This document shows positions 1 to 8,083 of a stretch of 64,000 nt of DNA, piece by piece. Source of the DNA: Bacteroidales bacterium (GTDB lineage: Bacteria > Bacteroidota > Bacteroidia > Bacteroidales > F082); assembly GCA_017427985.1 (NCBI GenBank), contig JAFRRS010000023.1:248001-312000 (forward strand), given 5' to 3'. How positions within the stretch are numbered: the first letter of the stretch is position 1; every line of letters starts with the position of its first letter. A program made the translations under genes and the position numbers. The notes beneath the pieces were generated by a model, which worked only from the letters and a program-made list of their open reading frames with translations, was not told the DNA's origin and did no database searches.

Positions 1-1379
1 CTGTTTTGGAGAAAATCAGTAATCTTGAATACAAACTAACCATCAATTATTCTGACAAGGAATCAAGTTTGTCGAAAATCGAAATCCCCGTCCCCGCCGA
101 CATGGTTACAAAATACGGTTATGGCGGTTTTGACAGTTTTATCCGTCTCTGCACCCAAAATGTTCGACGGACATACAGAAGCGGTATGGTTTTTTACGGA
201 AACGTGCAAAATGACATTGCCGACGATGGAACAATGGCGACCTCAGAAAAAGAAGGAGAGATAACGTTTTCAAAAGGTAACATATCGAAAGTGTCTATTC
301 ATAAGTTCGATGAAACATGTTATTTGTGTACTGTTGATTATCTGTATAATAAAAACAATTATACAAAGGAGGAGTTTTATATAAGCAACAAAGACATAGA
401 AGAATACGGATTTTGGAATTTCGGATATTACAAGCCTGATGTGAGACAATGCTTCTTTAAAAACGGTGACATTTTTACCGGCAAAGTCAAATATGAAATT
501 GACGACTCGACAGGAGAATGGACGGTTTACACTTTACAAAGCGGCTTGATGTATTACTCTTCAGGTGAGATTTATACCGGCGATTTCGATGGCGAATGGT
601 GTTGCGGTGTGCCAATGTCAGGTACCATGACCTTTGCCGACGGCCGTGAGGTGCAAGGCAATTGGCTTGACAAATACCACCTATTAGGCAATGAAGCAGA
701 CGAAATTACCAATATTGACAGCCCGACAGAAAAAAGAGACTATGCCGAAAAACGTTATTATCAAATAAAAGAGGCCTCATCTGACAACATTAAAAATGTC
801 AGCAACAACCCTGATTTCTATTTGGAATATTTCGACAAACAGTTTGCCTACTATGTATATAATTCGCAAGACCATGATTTATCATTCTTGCAGGGCGAAC
901 ACAAGTATGAGGATTTTACCGTTTATTATGGCTGGCTTTCAGACCGGACAATTGTTTTAGACAACACATTTAGTTCATATTTTTGGTGGGACATAAATAC
1001 TGATGTTTCAAGACCATTGTTAAGAACGGCAGACGACTTGATTTATGGCAAACTACAACAGGAGCCCGAAAAAATGTTTGAAAAGCAGGACTATTATGAC
1101 GATTATTTGACATTTTTGAGGCATTGTGAAAACTTTATAAGACAAGACATGGAGGATCATCGCGGCAAATTTGAAGAAAGTTTATGCGCCGACATGTGGA
1201 AGCGGCGATTGTCCACCATGATTTCCATAGATGAGTACGAAAGCAATTATAGAATAGGATTATCTTACAATATGTTTTTAAATTATGCTTCTGTTGCAAT
1301 GATTAATGACATATTAGTAAAAATCTCACGAGAAAGAGATTACTTGAGAGATTCTGATTATGTTTACAAACGCAAATAA
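1..1379 (+). CDS. MORN-repeat protein, 5' end outside window
   Basis: The frame is open to the left edge, and the first in-window start-like codon is only a TTG at 6, so the true start is probably outside the window. About 457 residues are visible. MORN-type units (GxxYxGxF/W pattern) lie around residues 150-225, for example GEIYTGDFDGEW and GTMTFADGRE. The rest of the C-terminal half is charged and probably helical, with no family I recognise. No signal peptide is visible, but the true N-terminus may be missing. MORN repeats usually form beta-hairpin scaffolds that bind proteins or membranes. A second, much larger MORN protein follows at 1667, so the two may belong to one accessory locus. 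The function is unknown. Confidence 0.7.
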   Translation, partial: VLEKISNLEYKLTINYSDKESSLSKIEIPVPADMVTKYGYGGFDSFIRLCTQNVRRTYRSGMVFYGNVQNDIADDGTMATSEKEGEITFSKGNISKVSIHKFDETCYLCTVDYLYNKNNYTKEEFYISNKDIEEYGFWNFGYYKPDVRQCFFKNGDIFTGKVKYEIDDSTGEWTVYTLQSGLMYYSSGEIYTGDFDGEWCCGVPMSGTMTFADGREVQGNWLDKYHLLGNEADEITNIDSPTEKRDYAEKRYYQIKEASSDNIKNVSNNPDFYLEYFDKQFAYYVYNSQDHDLSFLQGEHKYEDFTVYYGWLSDRTIVLDNTFSSYFWWDINTDVSRPLLRTADDLIYGKLQQEPEKMFEKQDYYDDYLTFLRHCENFIRQDMEDHRGKFEESLCADMWKRRLSTMISIDEYESNYRIGLSYNMFLNYASVAMINDILVKISRERDYLRDSDYVYKRK

Positions 1380-1408
1380 ATGAAGAAAAAATTCCCATAG
1401 TATGAGCA

Positions 1409-1435
1409 TTAGTCGAAAAAATGATTAAATTTGCA
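1409..1435 (+). promoter_or_regulatory. Promoter block, copy 1 of a duplicated module
   Basis: A Bacteroidota -7 box TAAATTTG lies at 1426-1433. The 27 bases from 1409 to 1435 are identical to 5068-5094 upstream of the HEXXH cassette. Similarity extends weakly about 25 bases further upstream. This copy drives the short broken gene at 1461. Confidence 0.7.
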
Positions 1436-1460
1436 AGCAGAAACATTAAAAATAATTATT

Positions 1461-1598
1461 ATGGGTAGAAAAAAATATGATTTTGATGACTAAGATGAGT
1501 TTGATGATGGTTGTGGACAACAAGATAATGAATCTGATGAAGATTTCGTGGAGAGAATGAATGACTGGAACGATGCCGTCGAGTATTCTAATGATTAG
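1461..1598 (+). pseudogene. Small acidic protein gene interrupted by an in-frame TAA
   Basis: An ATG at 1461, 28 nt after a good -7 box, reads MGRKKYDFDD, then meets TAA at 1491-1493. It continues in the same frame as DEFDDGCGQQDNESDED and on to a TAG at 1596-1598. The 46-codon frame is strongly acidic on both sides of the stop, and a single base change (TAA to TAC or TAT, Tyr) would restore a 45-residue protein. It therefore looks like a recent nonsense mutation or a sequencing error rather than chance. The intergenic stretch 1380-1666 holds only this remnant and its promoter. Confidence 0.5.
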
Positions 1599-1627
1599 TC
1601 GTTAACACACAAACTCTTATGTAGAAC

Positions 1628-1666
1628 ATGAATAATAAAGAAGAAGGTGGGGTTGATAGGGAATAA
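1628..1666 (+). other. Possible 12-codon leader ORF abutting the MORN lipoprotein
   Basis: ATG at 1628 encodes MNNKEEGGVDRE and stops with TAA at 1664-1666, directly before the ATG at 1667. The arrangement would allow translational coupling. It is also short enough to be chance. Confidence 0.2.
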
Positions 1667-4273
1667 ATGAATAAACATAAGTTAAACAGGATCTTTTTTT
1701 GTTTCATCTATTTGCTTGCTTTATTGTCTTGCAAGAATGAACAAAATAGTCTTTGGGTTGAGACCGAAGAAGGTTTCCTTGTTTATATAAGACCGTCTTC
1801 AGATAACTGCATTTATTCATGGCAAGGTGATACTTTCGAGAATGTAGTTAATGGCAAAGGAGAATTACTCGTTTTCGATAGTCTGGGCAATGTCTCATTA
1901 GAACAGATTGAAGCATACTATGGAGCTTTTGATGATAAGTTGATAAAAACAACAAAGAATGGAGGAAAATACATAGGCTCTTTAGATGATGACAATAATC
2001 TGTCAGGATTTGGTGTGCTGATTGAGAATGGTAATTTGTTAGTGGGAAGCTTTGAACATGGGAAACCTAACGGGGAGCTTAAACAATATAAAGAGGGGAA
2101 ACTTTTCTATGATGGATATTGGAAACTAGGAAGTTTTGATGGTGACGGCGTTTTGTATAAACAAGATGGAACGGTCATTAGAGGTTTGTGGGAAAACAAT
2201 AAACTTATTTCTTCAAATGTTGATGTTGAATTGCCATCGGGTAGATATTTTGGAAATGTTAAAGATGGTAAACCTTCGTCTTATGGTGAAATGTATTACC
2301 TTAATGGCAGTAGATATGTTGGTTATTGGGAGAATGGATATTGGTCTGGAGAAGGATATTATGTGAGCCCAAGTGATAGTATTAATGGCGAATGGTTTGC
2401 AGGTAAGTTGAATGGTCATGCATTCGTGTCAACCCAAGACTTTTCGTATGATGGTGATTGGATAAGCAATGCTCCTGATGGTTTTGGAATTGTTGTTTTT
2501 CCAGATAGCACATATTATGATGGTGCATGGGAGAACGGTCGTAGAAATGGATATGGAGGACTTGTTGCATCAAATGGTGATAAATACTTCGGCGATTGGG
2601 AAAACGATTTGTTTAACGGTCAAGGTTCATACGAGTTCTCAAATGGCGATTATTACGTGGGAGAATGGGAAGAAGGCTTGCAGAATGGAGAAGGAAAATA
2701 TGTTTCTGATTTATTTACTTATGTAGGAAGCTGGAAAGATGGATGGATGAACGGAAATGGAACAATTCAATATGCCAATGGAGATGTTTATGAAGGAAAT
2801 TTTGTTGAGAATGAGCGTTATGGTGAAGGTGTCTATCAGTTTGCTAACGGGCATGTATACGAAGGCGAATTTGTAGATAATAAATTTCATGGATTGGGAA
2901 AATTCTATTTTAATGATGGCAGTATATATGAGGGTGAATTCTTTGAAGGGAAGATTGACGGAGATGGCACATTGGTGCTTGTCATTGAAGAGGACACCCT
3001 TGCTATCACAGCAAATTGGGATGGAAGTGGGCAATTACCAAAGTTCGCAAGCCTTTTGTTCTCTAACGGAGATTTGTATGAAGGGGAATTAGTAGATGGG
3101 CATCCAACTGATAATGGGACTTGGACAAACATTCAAGAGGAAGAAGAAAGTAGATTTGTCAAAGTAATAAAAAATGCCAACGAGTATTATAAATCTCATC
3201 GAGAGACAATAAATAAAGCTGTAATAATTACTAGTGCGGCAATAGTTGCTGTTGCTGTCGTCGCAACAGGAGGAGCAACGCTTGTTGCCGCCGCTCCAGT
3301 AGCGAAGGTACTTGCAACGGTTGCAACGGTTGCAACAACAACAAGTAGCGTCATAAATGTTGTTGATGCAGGTGTATCTATTGCTTCGGCGAGCCTTGAT
3401 GGGGATTGGACAACAACAGCTATGGAAGTTGGTTTTAATGCAGCATTTATTGCTATTCCACACGTTGCACCATTATTGAAAAATCCTGCTAGAAAAGCAT
3501 GTGTTTTGTTAAGTAAATCAGCAAGAACGGTTCTAAAACCAGTCAGAACCAATATGGTGAATATTTCTAAATCGGAAGCATTTAGAAAGATCGTTACGAT
3601 AACTAAGAAAGATGGTACTTTGCAAAAAACGGCTCGTAATGCAAGCAAGAAAAAAGTTAAAGAAGTTGCAAAGAAATCCGGGACCAATTACCTTAAAAGA
3701 GCTATAAATAAATCTTTACTTCAAAAAGAAGTGAACGAAATACTTGACAAAGGTCCAATTAAACTATCGAAAAAAAACTTGTCGGCATTGCTTGAAAATC
3801 CAAACTATCTTCGTGCATATATTAAAACATATACAGGGAAATCCAGAAACTTTCAGGAATTTTTTATCAGATTGTCTATGGGCAGTAAAGAGCAGGTAAA
3901 ACTGTTAATGGAAAATGAAACTATTAAGCAATATGTAGATAAAAGTATTAGAGCTGGTGGTGGTTACCATGAATGGTTGATGGTTAGAAACTATACTGAT
4001 TTTCTGACAAATCCCAAATGGGGCGATGATGGTCCATATTTGTCTATCGCATTAACAAGACTGGTCCAAAGAACAAATTTGGTATTATTTAAAACAGGAG
4101 GAGGACATGGTTCAACAGGATCAACAATATTTCACAATGGGCTAGCAAAAGTCATATGGCAGTGTTCTTCAAAAGAAGAGTTACTTCAAAATATTAGGAA
4201 ATATGCAAAAGAACAATTGACTGATGAATCATATAAAGAATTTGAACAAATATTTATAAAAGTATTATCATAA
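1667..4273 (+). CDS. MORN-repeat lipoprotein with Ala-rich segment and unknown C-terminal domain
   Basis: The 868-residue protein starts with a lipoprotein signal peptide (lipobox LLSC, Cys at about residue 22), so it is predicted to be anchored in an envelope membrane. Residues ~100-480 are about fifteen MORN-like units (YxGxWxxGxxNGxG pattern). Residues ~513-575 are very hydrophobic and rich in Ala and Val, like a membrane-inserting or pretoxin segment. A Lys-rich linker follows. The last ~105 residues (from GGGYHEWLMV at ~763) carry conserved-looking His residues, including GGGHGSTGSTIFHNGL. This order (anchor, repeat stalk, hydrophobic segment, compact C-terminal domain) resembles polymorphic toxins, but I do not recognise the terminal domain and see no obvious immunity gene. 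The OmpA-like gene begins 12 nt downstream. Confidence 0.7.
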   Translation: MNKHKLNRIFFCFIYLLALLSCKNEQNSLWVETEEGFLVYIRPSSDNCIYSWQGDTFENVVNGKGELLVFDSLGNVSLEQIEAYYGAFDDKLIKTTKNGGKYIGSLDDDNNLSGFGVLIENGNLLVGSFEHGKPNGELKQYKEGKLFYDGYWKLGSFDGDGVLYKQDGTVIRGLWENNKLISSNVDVELPSGRYFGNVKDGKPSSYGEMYYLNGSRYVGYWENGYWSGEGYYVSPSDSINGEWFAGKLNGHAFVSTQDFSYDGDWISNAPDGFGIVVFPDSTYYDGAWENGRRNGYGGLVASNGDKYFGDWENDLFNGQGSYEFSNGDYYVGEWEEGLQNGEGKYVSDLFTYVGSWKDGWMNGNGTIQYANGDVYEGNFVENERYGEGVYQFANGHVYEGEFVDNKFHGLGKFYFNDGSIYEGEFFEGKIDGDGTLVLVIEEDTLAITANWDGSGQLPKFASLLFSNGDLYEGELVDGHPTDNGTWTNIQEEEESRFVKVIKNANEYYKSHRETINKAVIITSAAIVAVAVVATGGATLVAAAPVAKVLATVATVATTTSSVINVVDAGVSIASASLDGDWTTTAMEVGFNAAFIAIPHVAPLLKNPARKACVLLSKSARTVLKPVRTNMVNISKSEAFRKIVTITKKDGTLQKTARNASKKKVKEVAKKSGTNYLKRAINKSLLQKEVNEILDKGPIKLSKKNLSALLENPNYLRAYIKTYTGKSRNFQEFFIRLSMGSKEQVKLLMENETIKQYVDKSIRAGGGYHEWLMVRNYTDFLTNPKWGDDGPYLSIALTRLVQRTNLVLFKTGGGHGSTGSTIFHNGLAKVIWQCSSKEELLQNIRKYAKEQLTDESYKEFEQIFIKVLS

Positions 4274-4285
4274 AATCATAAAGCT

Positions 4286-4939
4286 ATGAATGACAAACAG
4301 AACACAACAAAGAAAAACAAAAGGAATTGGCTAATATGTATTATTAGTATCGCAATTGTTGGACTGGGTATCGTTAGTGCCATTATCTTTGGAAATCAAA
4401 AACCTTCCATCGAGGGGTTTGAAGAGAACTTGATAATAGACGATTCTATATCAGTGGAGATGGCTGAATCCGTTCAACTTTTTGATATTTCAAAAGCGCT
4501 AGCAATTGGTAATATCACTGCTCCTGAAACTGCAAGTGACATCGAATCTTTTAAGAGATTGATGGAAATGAATAGACAAGAGGCTGAATCATTGAATGAA
4601 GGTAAAATTGTGATTCCAAAGATTGTGTTGTTCTTTGACTTCAACTCAGCTGAATTAAACGCATCTTCGTTGGCTTTGTTGGAAGAGTATGCAAGAATGT
4701 TTGGCGAAACGAACCAAGAGGCACTTATTCAAGTAGAAGGATTTGCTTGTAATATAGGAACAAAAGAAGCTAATGATTTTATTTCTAGAAAAAGAGCAGA
4801 AAATGTTCAAAAAGTTTTGGAACAAAACGGTGTTCTATCAAAATGTGTTGAAGTGAAGTGGTATGGAAAATCAAGAAATGTTGAATTTAATTATGAATAT
4901 TTAAGTCAGTATAGAAGAGTAGAAGTTTCAATTAAATAA
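4286..4939 (+). CDS. OmpA-like peptidoglycan-binding membrane protein
   Basis: The protein has 217 residues. A single N-terminal TM lies at about residues 13-34 after a short basic cytoplasmic tail, with no cleavable signal, so the rest should be periplasmic. Residues ~105-217 form an OmpA C-terminal domain: the FFDFNSAELN start strand, IQVEGFACNIG in place of the usual VEGHTDxxG, then SRKRAENVQKVL. The family binds the diaminopimelate of peptidoglycan. The canonical His-Thr-Asp of the second motif is replaced by Phe-Ala-Cys, so binding may be altered. The gene follows the MORN lipoprotein by 12 nt and is probably co-transcribed with it. It could tether that protein's complex to the cell wall (inference). 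Confidence 0.75.
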   Translation: MNDKQNTTKKNKRNWLICIISIAIVGLGIVSAIIFGNQKPSIEGFEENLIIDDSISVEMAESVQLFDISKALAIGNITAPETASDIESFKRLMEMNRQEAESLNEGKIVIPKIVLFFDFNSAELNASSLALLEEYARMFGETNQEALIQVEGFACNIGTKEANDFISRKRAENVQKVLEQNGVLSKCVEVKWYGKSRNVEFNYEYLSQYRRVEVSIK

Positions 4940-5067
4940 TCGATGCAAATATTATAGTCAAGAGAAGTCGTAATATTTGGCAGGAATAATATAAAAGACT
5001 GATTATCAAGTAGATAATATTTATTTCTTTGCTGTCTGAATGTGAAAAAATCCCCCAGAACAGAGCG

Positions 5068-5094
5068 TTAGTCGAAAAAATGATTAAATTTGCA
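5068..5094 (+). promoter_or_regulatory. Promoter block, copy 2 of a duplicated module
   Basis: The -7 box TAAATTTG lies at 5085-5092. The 27-base identity to 1409-1435 includes the whole -7 region and the A-rich spacer. It lies 43 nt upstream of the ATG at 5135 and is the likely promoter of the cassette 5135-7876. Confidence 0.7.
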
Positions 5095-5134
5095 GTTGAA
5101 TTACAATGACGACAAATCAATTATTTAGATTATT

Positions 5135-5635
5135 ATGATAGAAAAAGGAGTTAAAACGGATTTATACATTGTATGTGATAAATCAACGAAAAGACAAGCA
5201 AAGGCCTTGGGAAACAAACTTGTAGAAAAAGATTATAGTTGTGTGGTGTGGAACGAAAAAACCTTTAATGACAAAGAAGCGTCAACAGTTAACACTAACA
5301 AGTTTTTATTCTTTTCCCAGGCTTTAATAGATGAGAATATGTCGATGGAAATCGCAAAAACTCGCACAATTTCAAAAGGTGTTTCTCTTGTTTCCATAGG
5401 GAATATGCACGGTATTGTTGTTGACCCTTCCGTTATAATCGAAAAGAGTTTTATAGGAAGGAATTGGTGGAAATACTTGATAACTTTGGTAGCAGCCGGA
5501 TTAATAGGTGCTGTGGTTTTAACCCCATTTCTTCTCATCAAAGACGAGAGGAAAAAAGCAAAAATCAAGCTTTATTTCGATGCTGTAAAGTATTTTATTC
5601 AAGATGACAACATCAAACTTATAATTCCTGATTGA
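5135..5635 (+). CDS. Rossmann/TIR-like small protein with one TM
   Basis: The protein has 166 residues. Residues ~8-105 alternate strands and helices (DLYIVCDKS strand, KRQAKALGNKL helix, YSCVVW strand, KFLFFSQALIDEN, then GVSLVSIG), as in TIR, SLOG or flavodoxin-like domains. I see no catalytic Glu or nucleotide loop that would settle which. A TM segment at about residues 112-131 and a short basic tail follow. The stop TGA at 5633-5635 overlaps the next gene's ATG by one base, indicating coupled translation. A nucleotide-sensing or signalling role is only a guess from the fold pattern. Confidence 0.55.
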   Translation: MIEKGVKTDLYIVCDKSTKRQAKALGNKLVEKDYSCVVWNEKTFNDKEASTVNTNKFLFFSQALIDENMSMEIAKTRTISKGVSLVSIGNMHGIVVDPSVIIEKSFIGRNWWKYLITLVAAGLIGAVVLTPFLLIKDERKKAKIKLYFDAVKYFIQDDNIKLIIPD

Positions 5636-7230
5636 TGGATTTTGAAGACGGATACAAAGCATTTTGTCGTAATACCGATAGCTATATTGCCGCTCGGATG
5701 GGGGAGGATTATGTCAGCAATGTAGCAGCCAAAATCTCTGATTTGGAGTCTGATATAAACAGTTTTACAGGTTATAACACTAATACAGATAAACTAAAAG
5801 GCGACATTGCAGAGTTCTGGCATTCAGGAACTTTTAATATTGATTCTGCGGTAAAAGGCAAAATGGATTTTACTCCCAAAGGGTCGGCGGCCGAAACTGT
5901 TGTTGATAATTCTTTGTTAGGCTTGGATAAACATATAGCTATTAATGGAACAGATGCAGAGACTATAGTGGATAGAAGTCACGATTTTGCTTCAGCGGAC
6001 ATTACCAGTAATTTCGGAATAAAATACGGTCTCAAGTACTATGCCGACGGGCAAAAGAGCGCAGATGCCCAATCGTTAAGTTTCTTTCAGCGTTATGCTG
6101 AATACAAAAGCCAATCAGGAAGACTTGATTTGTCTTTTCTTGATTATCTGAAAGAGAAAGGAATTGATGAAGAAAGTGTAATGTACGATCCGATATATAG
6201 CGGACAAGTTCGGATAATCCCCGCTGACCAGTTGAAAGATGCAGTGGAGTATCTCAAATGGAGAATAGCGAAAGAGGCCGTCACAAGACCCGAACAAGTT
6301 GCTCGATACCAAGATACATTAAACCATTTATCGACCAAACTAGAATCATCAGATGGTGTCAGTTCAATTGAATTGACCGAATCACAGGCAAAGGACATTG
6401 CGAGATTAGCAAAAGAAGGAAGATTTAAGGCAAGTGACTATGGCTTAACAACAGAAGAACTTGTGAGTTTTCAATATATTATCAAAGAAGGCTTACGGGC
6501 AGGAACTTCTGCCGCTGTTATTTCTTTTGTCCTAAAAACGGCACCTGAGATATACAAGTGTATTGACAAATTAGTCAAGCAAGGTGAAATTGACGAGGAC
6601 GATTTGAAAAGGGTTGGTTTTGCGGCAATGGGCGGTGCTGCTACTGGCTTTGTTCGTGGCTTCGTGGCGGCATCTTTGACAACAGCATGTAAAACAGGTA
6701 TATTGGGCGCAACATTGAAATCGGTTGACCCTAGCGGAATAGCTGGGTTAACTGTGGTTTTAATGGAAACCTTCTCGGATTCTTTCAAAGTCGTTGCAGG
6801 TGATATGCCTGCAAATCAAATGGCGGACAACTTAATTAAGAATATTATTGTAACTTCGGCTGGTATTGGCCTTGGACTGGTTTTCAAAACCTATCTTGCA
6901 TTTATTCCAGGCTCTTATCTGTTAGGTAATTTTATCGGAACTGCGATTGGAAATTTCGTTTATCAAACAACCGATGATGCAATAATGTCGTTTTGCATCA
7001 ATAGTGGTTCCACATTTTTCGGGTTGGTAAAGCAAGATTATGCATTGCCTAATGAAGTACTTTTACGCCTTGGATTTGACCTTGCCGAATTAGAAACTTG
7101 CGAACTTGAGACTTGTGAGTTAGAATCCTGTACATTAGAAACTTGCGAACTTGAGACATGCGAATTGGAAACGGTCTATATGCTAAGGAGAGGGGTTATT
7201 GGTTTTCATCGAATTGGGTATATTAATTGA
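5635..7230 (+). CDS. Large multi-TM protein with C-terminal ETCEL repeats, unknown function
   Basis: The start is the ATG at 5635, which overlaps the previous stop. An upstream TTG at 5632 is less likely. The N-terminal ~270 residues are soluble-looking and include KGDIAEFWHSGTFNID, a stretch I believe recurs in uncharacterised proteins of gut bacteria, though I cannot name a family. Residues ~280-460 hold several hydrophobic Gly/Ala-rich segments that could form a membrane pore or helical bundle. The C-terminus has five copies of a pentapeptide ETCEL/ESCTL, giving regularly spaced cysteines, then a short tail. The gene sits between a Rossmann-like protein and an HEXXH peptidase and is probably the central membrane component of the cassette. 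Confidence 0.55.
   Translation: MDFEDGYKAFCRNTDSYIAARMGEDYVSNVAAKISDLESDINSFTGYNTNTDKLKGDIAEFWHSGTFNIDSAVKGKMDFTPKGSAAETVVDNSLLGLDKHIAINGTDAETIVDRSHDFASADITSNFGIKYGLKYYADGQKSADAQSLSFFQRYAEYKSQSGRLDLSFLDYLKEKGIDEESVMYDPIYSGQVRIIPADQLKDAVEYLKWRIAKEAVTRPEQVARYQDTLNHLSTKLESSDGVSSIELTESQAKDIARLAKEGRFKASDYGLTTEELVSFQYIIKEGLRAGTSAAVISFVLKTAPEIYKCIDKLVKQGEIDEDDLKRVGFAAMGGAATGFVRGFVAASLTTACKTGILGATLKSVDPSGIAGLTVVLMETFSDSFKVVAGDMPANQMADNLIKNIIVTSAGIGLGLVFKTYLAFIPGSYLLGNFIGTAIGNFVYQTTDDAIMSFCINSGSTFFGLVKQDYALPNEVLLRLGFDLAELETCELETCELESCTLETCELETCELETVYMLRRGVIGFHRIGYIN
7093..7167 (+). repeat. 15-bp tandem repeat, five units, inside CDS
   Basis: Five consecutive 15-bp units encode ETCEL, ETCEL, ESCTL, ETCEL, ETCEL. 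Units 1 and 4 are identical in DNA; the others differ mainly at third positions. Gain or loss of units would keep the reading frame. Confidence 0.85.
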
Positions 7231-7258
7231 CTGAAAATAATTACAAAAATAGGTTAAG

Positions 7259-7876
7259 ATGAAGTTTATAAATAATGCCAAATGGGATCTTGCTGATGAA
7301 TATTTAATACATTATCAAGATTTAATAGACACGGTATATCCAGAATTAAAAAATAAAACTATAGAAATATGTAATGAAAATGAATATGGCTTTTCATGTC
7401 ATCTTTCATATGACAAGAAAACTCCTTTTCAAATATGGATAAAAGAAAAAGATGAATACAAATCCATAGTTGCAAATAATGATATTATATTTATCGTCAA
7501 TAGTTTTGTTGGAGGAGAGCCGAAAGGTGTTTTCGAAAAGCATGAGATATTTGCCCTTCTAAGTCATGAAATAGGACATTTATCTGTTTATTATCGAGGC
7601 AAAGATTCTATAGGGCTACAAAATGAGATTCTAGCTGATAATTGTGCTCGTACTTTACGATTGACAATGCCTTTGATAGCAGCATTAAAAAAAATAAATC
7701 TCTGTTTAGCTGATTCTTTAAATCAACCCTGGACTCCATTTAAACAGGATTCAGATCATACTATTGATGATATAGATGAAAGGATTAAGCGTCTTCAATG
7801 GTTGACAATACGACCTATAATCTTACTTGTTTTAGGAATCGTGATAGGAGTTGTCTTTATTGTTTTCTTATGTTAA
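7259..7876 (+). CDS. Membrane-anchored HEXXH zinc metallopeptidase-like protein
   Basis: The protein has 205 residues. HEIGH at residues 103-107 gives two zinc-ligand His and the catalytic Glu, and NEILADN at 122-128 supplies the third-ligand ExxxD pattern typical of M48 and related gluzincin-like peptidases. A strong C-terminal TM at ~180-204 anchors it, with the catalytic part on the N-terminal side. There is no signal peptide, so the active site is probably cytoplasmic. The gene begins 28 nt after the repeat-bearing membrane protein and has no promoter box of its own. In such a cassette the peptidase could process its neighbour or be an effector. The substrate is unknown. Confidence 0.65.
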   Translation: MKFINNAKWDLADEYLIHYQDLIDTVYPELKNKTIEICNENEYGFSCHLSYDKKTPFQIWIKEKDEYKSIVANNDIIFIVNSFVGGEPKGVFEKHEIFALLSHEIGHLSVYYRGKDSIGLQNEILADNCARTLRLTMPLIAALKKINLCLADSLNQPWTPFKQDSDHTIDDIDERIKRLQWLTIRPIILLVLGIVIGVVFIVFLC

Positions 7877-7930
7877 TACAGCATAAAGGCAATATTTCAA
7901 AACTTTCAAAATATTGAAAATAAGGCAAAC

Positions 7931-8068
7931 ATGGAATCATCGTCACGTATATTCCTTAATTTCATCAACGGCGGTGCCAACAAGAAAAATGTTCAGAGCC
8001 TCGAAGATTTCATTCGCAACAGGTTTTACAAGCTTTGCAGCGACGAAGAAATAAAACCGAGAAAGTAA
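7931..8068 (+). CDS. Small hypothetical protein, 45 residues
   Basis: ATG at 7931 reads MESSSRIFLNFINGG and continues to TAA at 8068, with a mixed, protein-like composition (Phe, Asn, Arg, Lys, Asp). It lies between the HEXXH gene and the convergent AlbA-type gene. No promoter box was seen, and I do not recognise a family. It may be the 3' remnant of a larger gene or a true small protein. Confidence 0.3.
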   Translation: MESSSRIFLNFINGGANKKNVQSLEDFIRNRFYKLCSDEEIKPRK

Positions 8069-8083
8069 CTTAATTAACCTACC

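Noticed and set aside
3089-3687. Long antisense frames opposite the MORN lipoprotein's Ala-rich segment
   Set aside because: They arise from codon bias of the Ala/Val/Thr-rich sense strand; composition is not protein-like and no promoter or start context was seen.
7093-7167. CRISPR-like regular repeats
   Set aside because: The 15-bp units are contiguous, in frame and have no spacers. No CRISPR array or cas gene was seen anywhere in the window.
1667-7876. Type VI secretion or conjugative element around the MORN/OmpA genes
   Set aside because: An OmpA-like protein alone resembles TssL/TagL partners, but no Hcp, VgrG, sheath, relaxase or T4SS gene is present.
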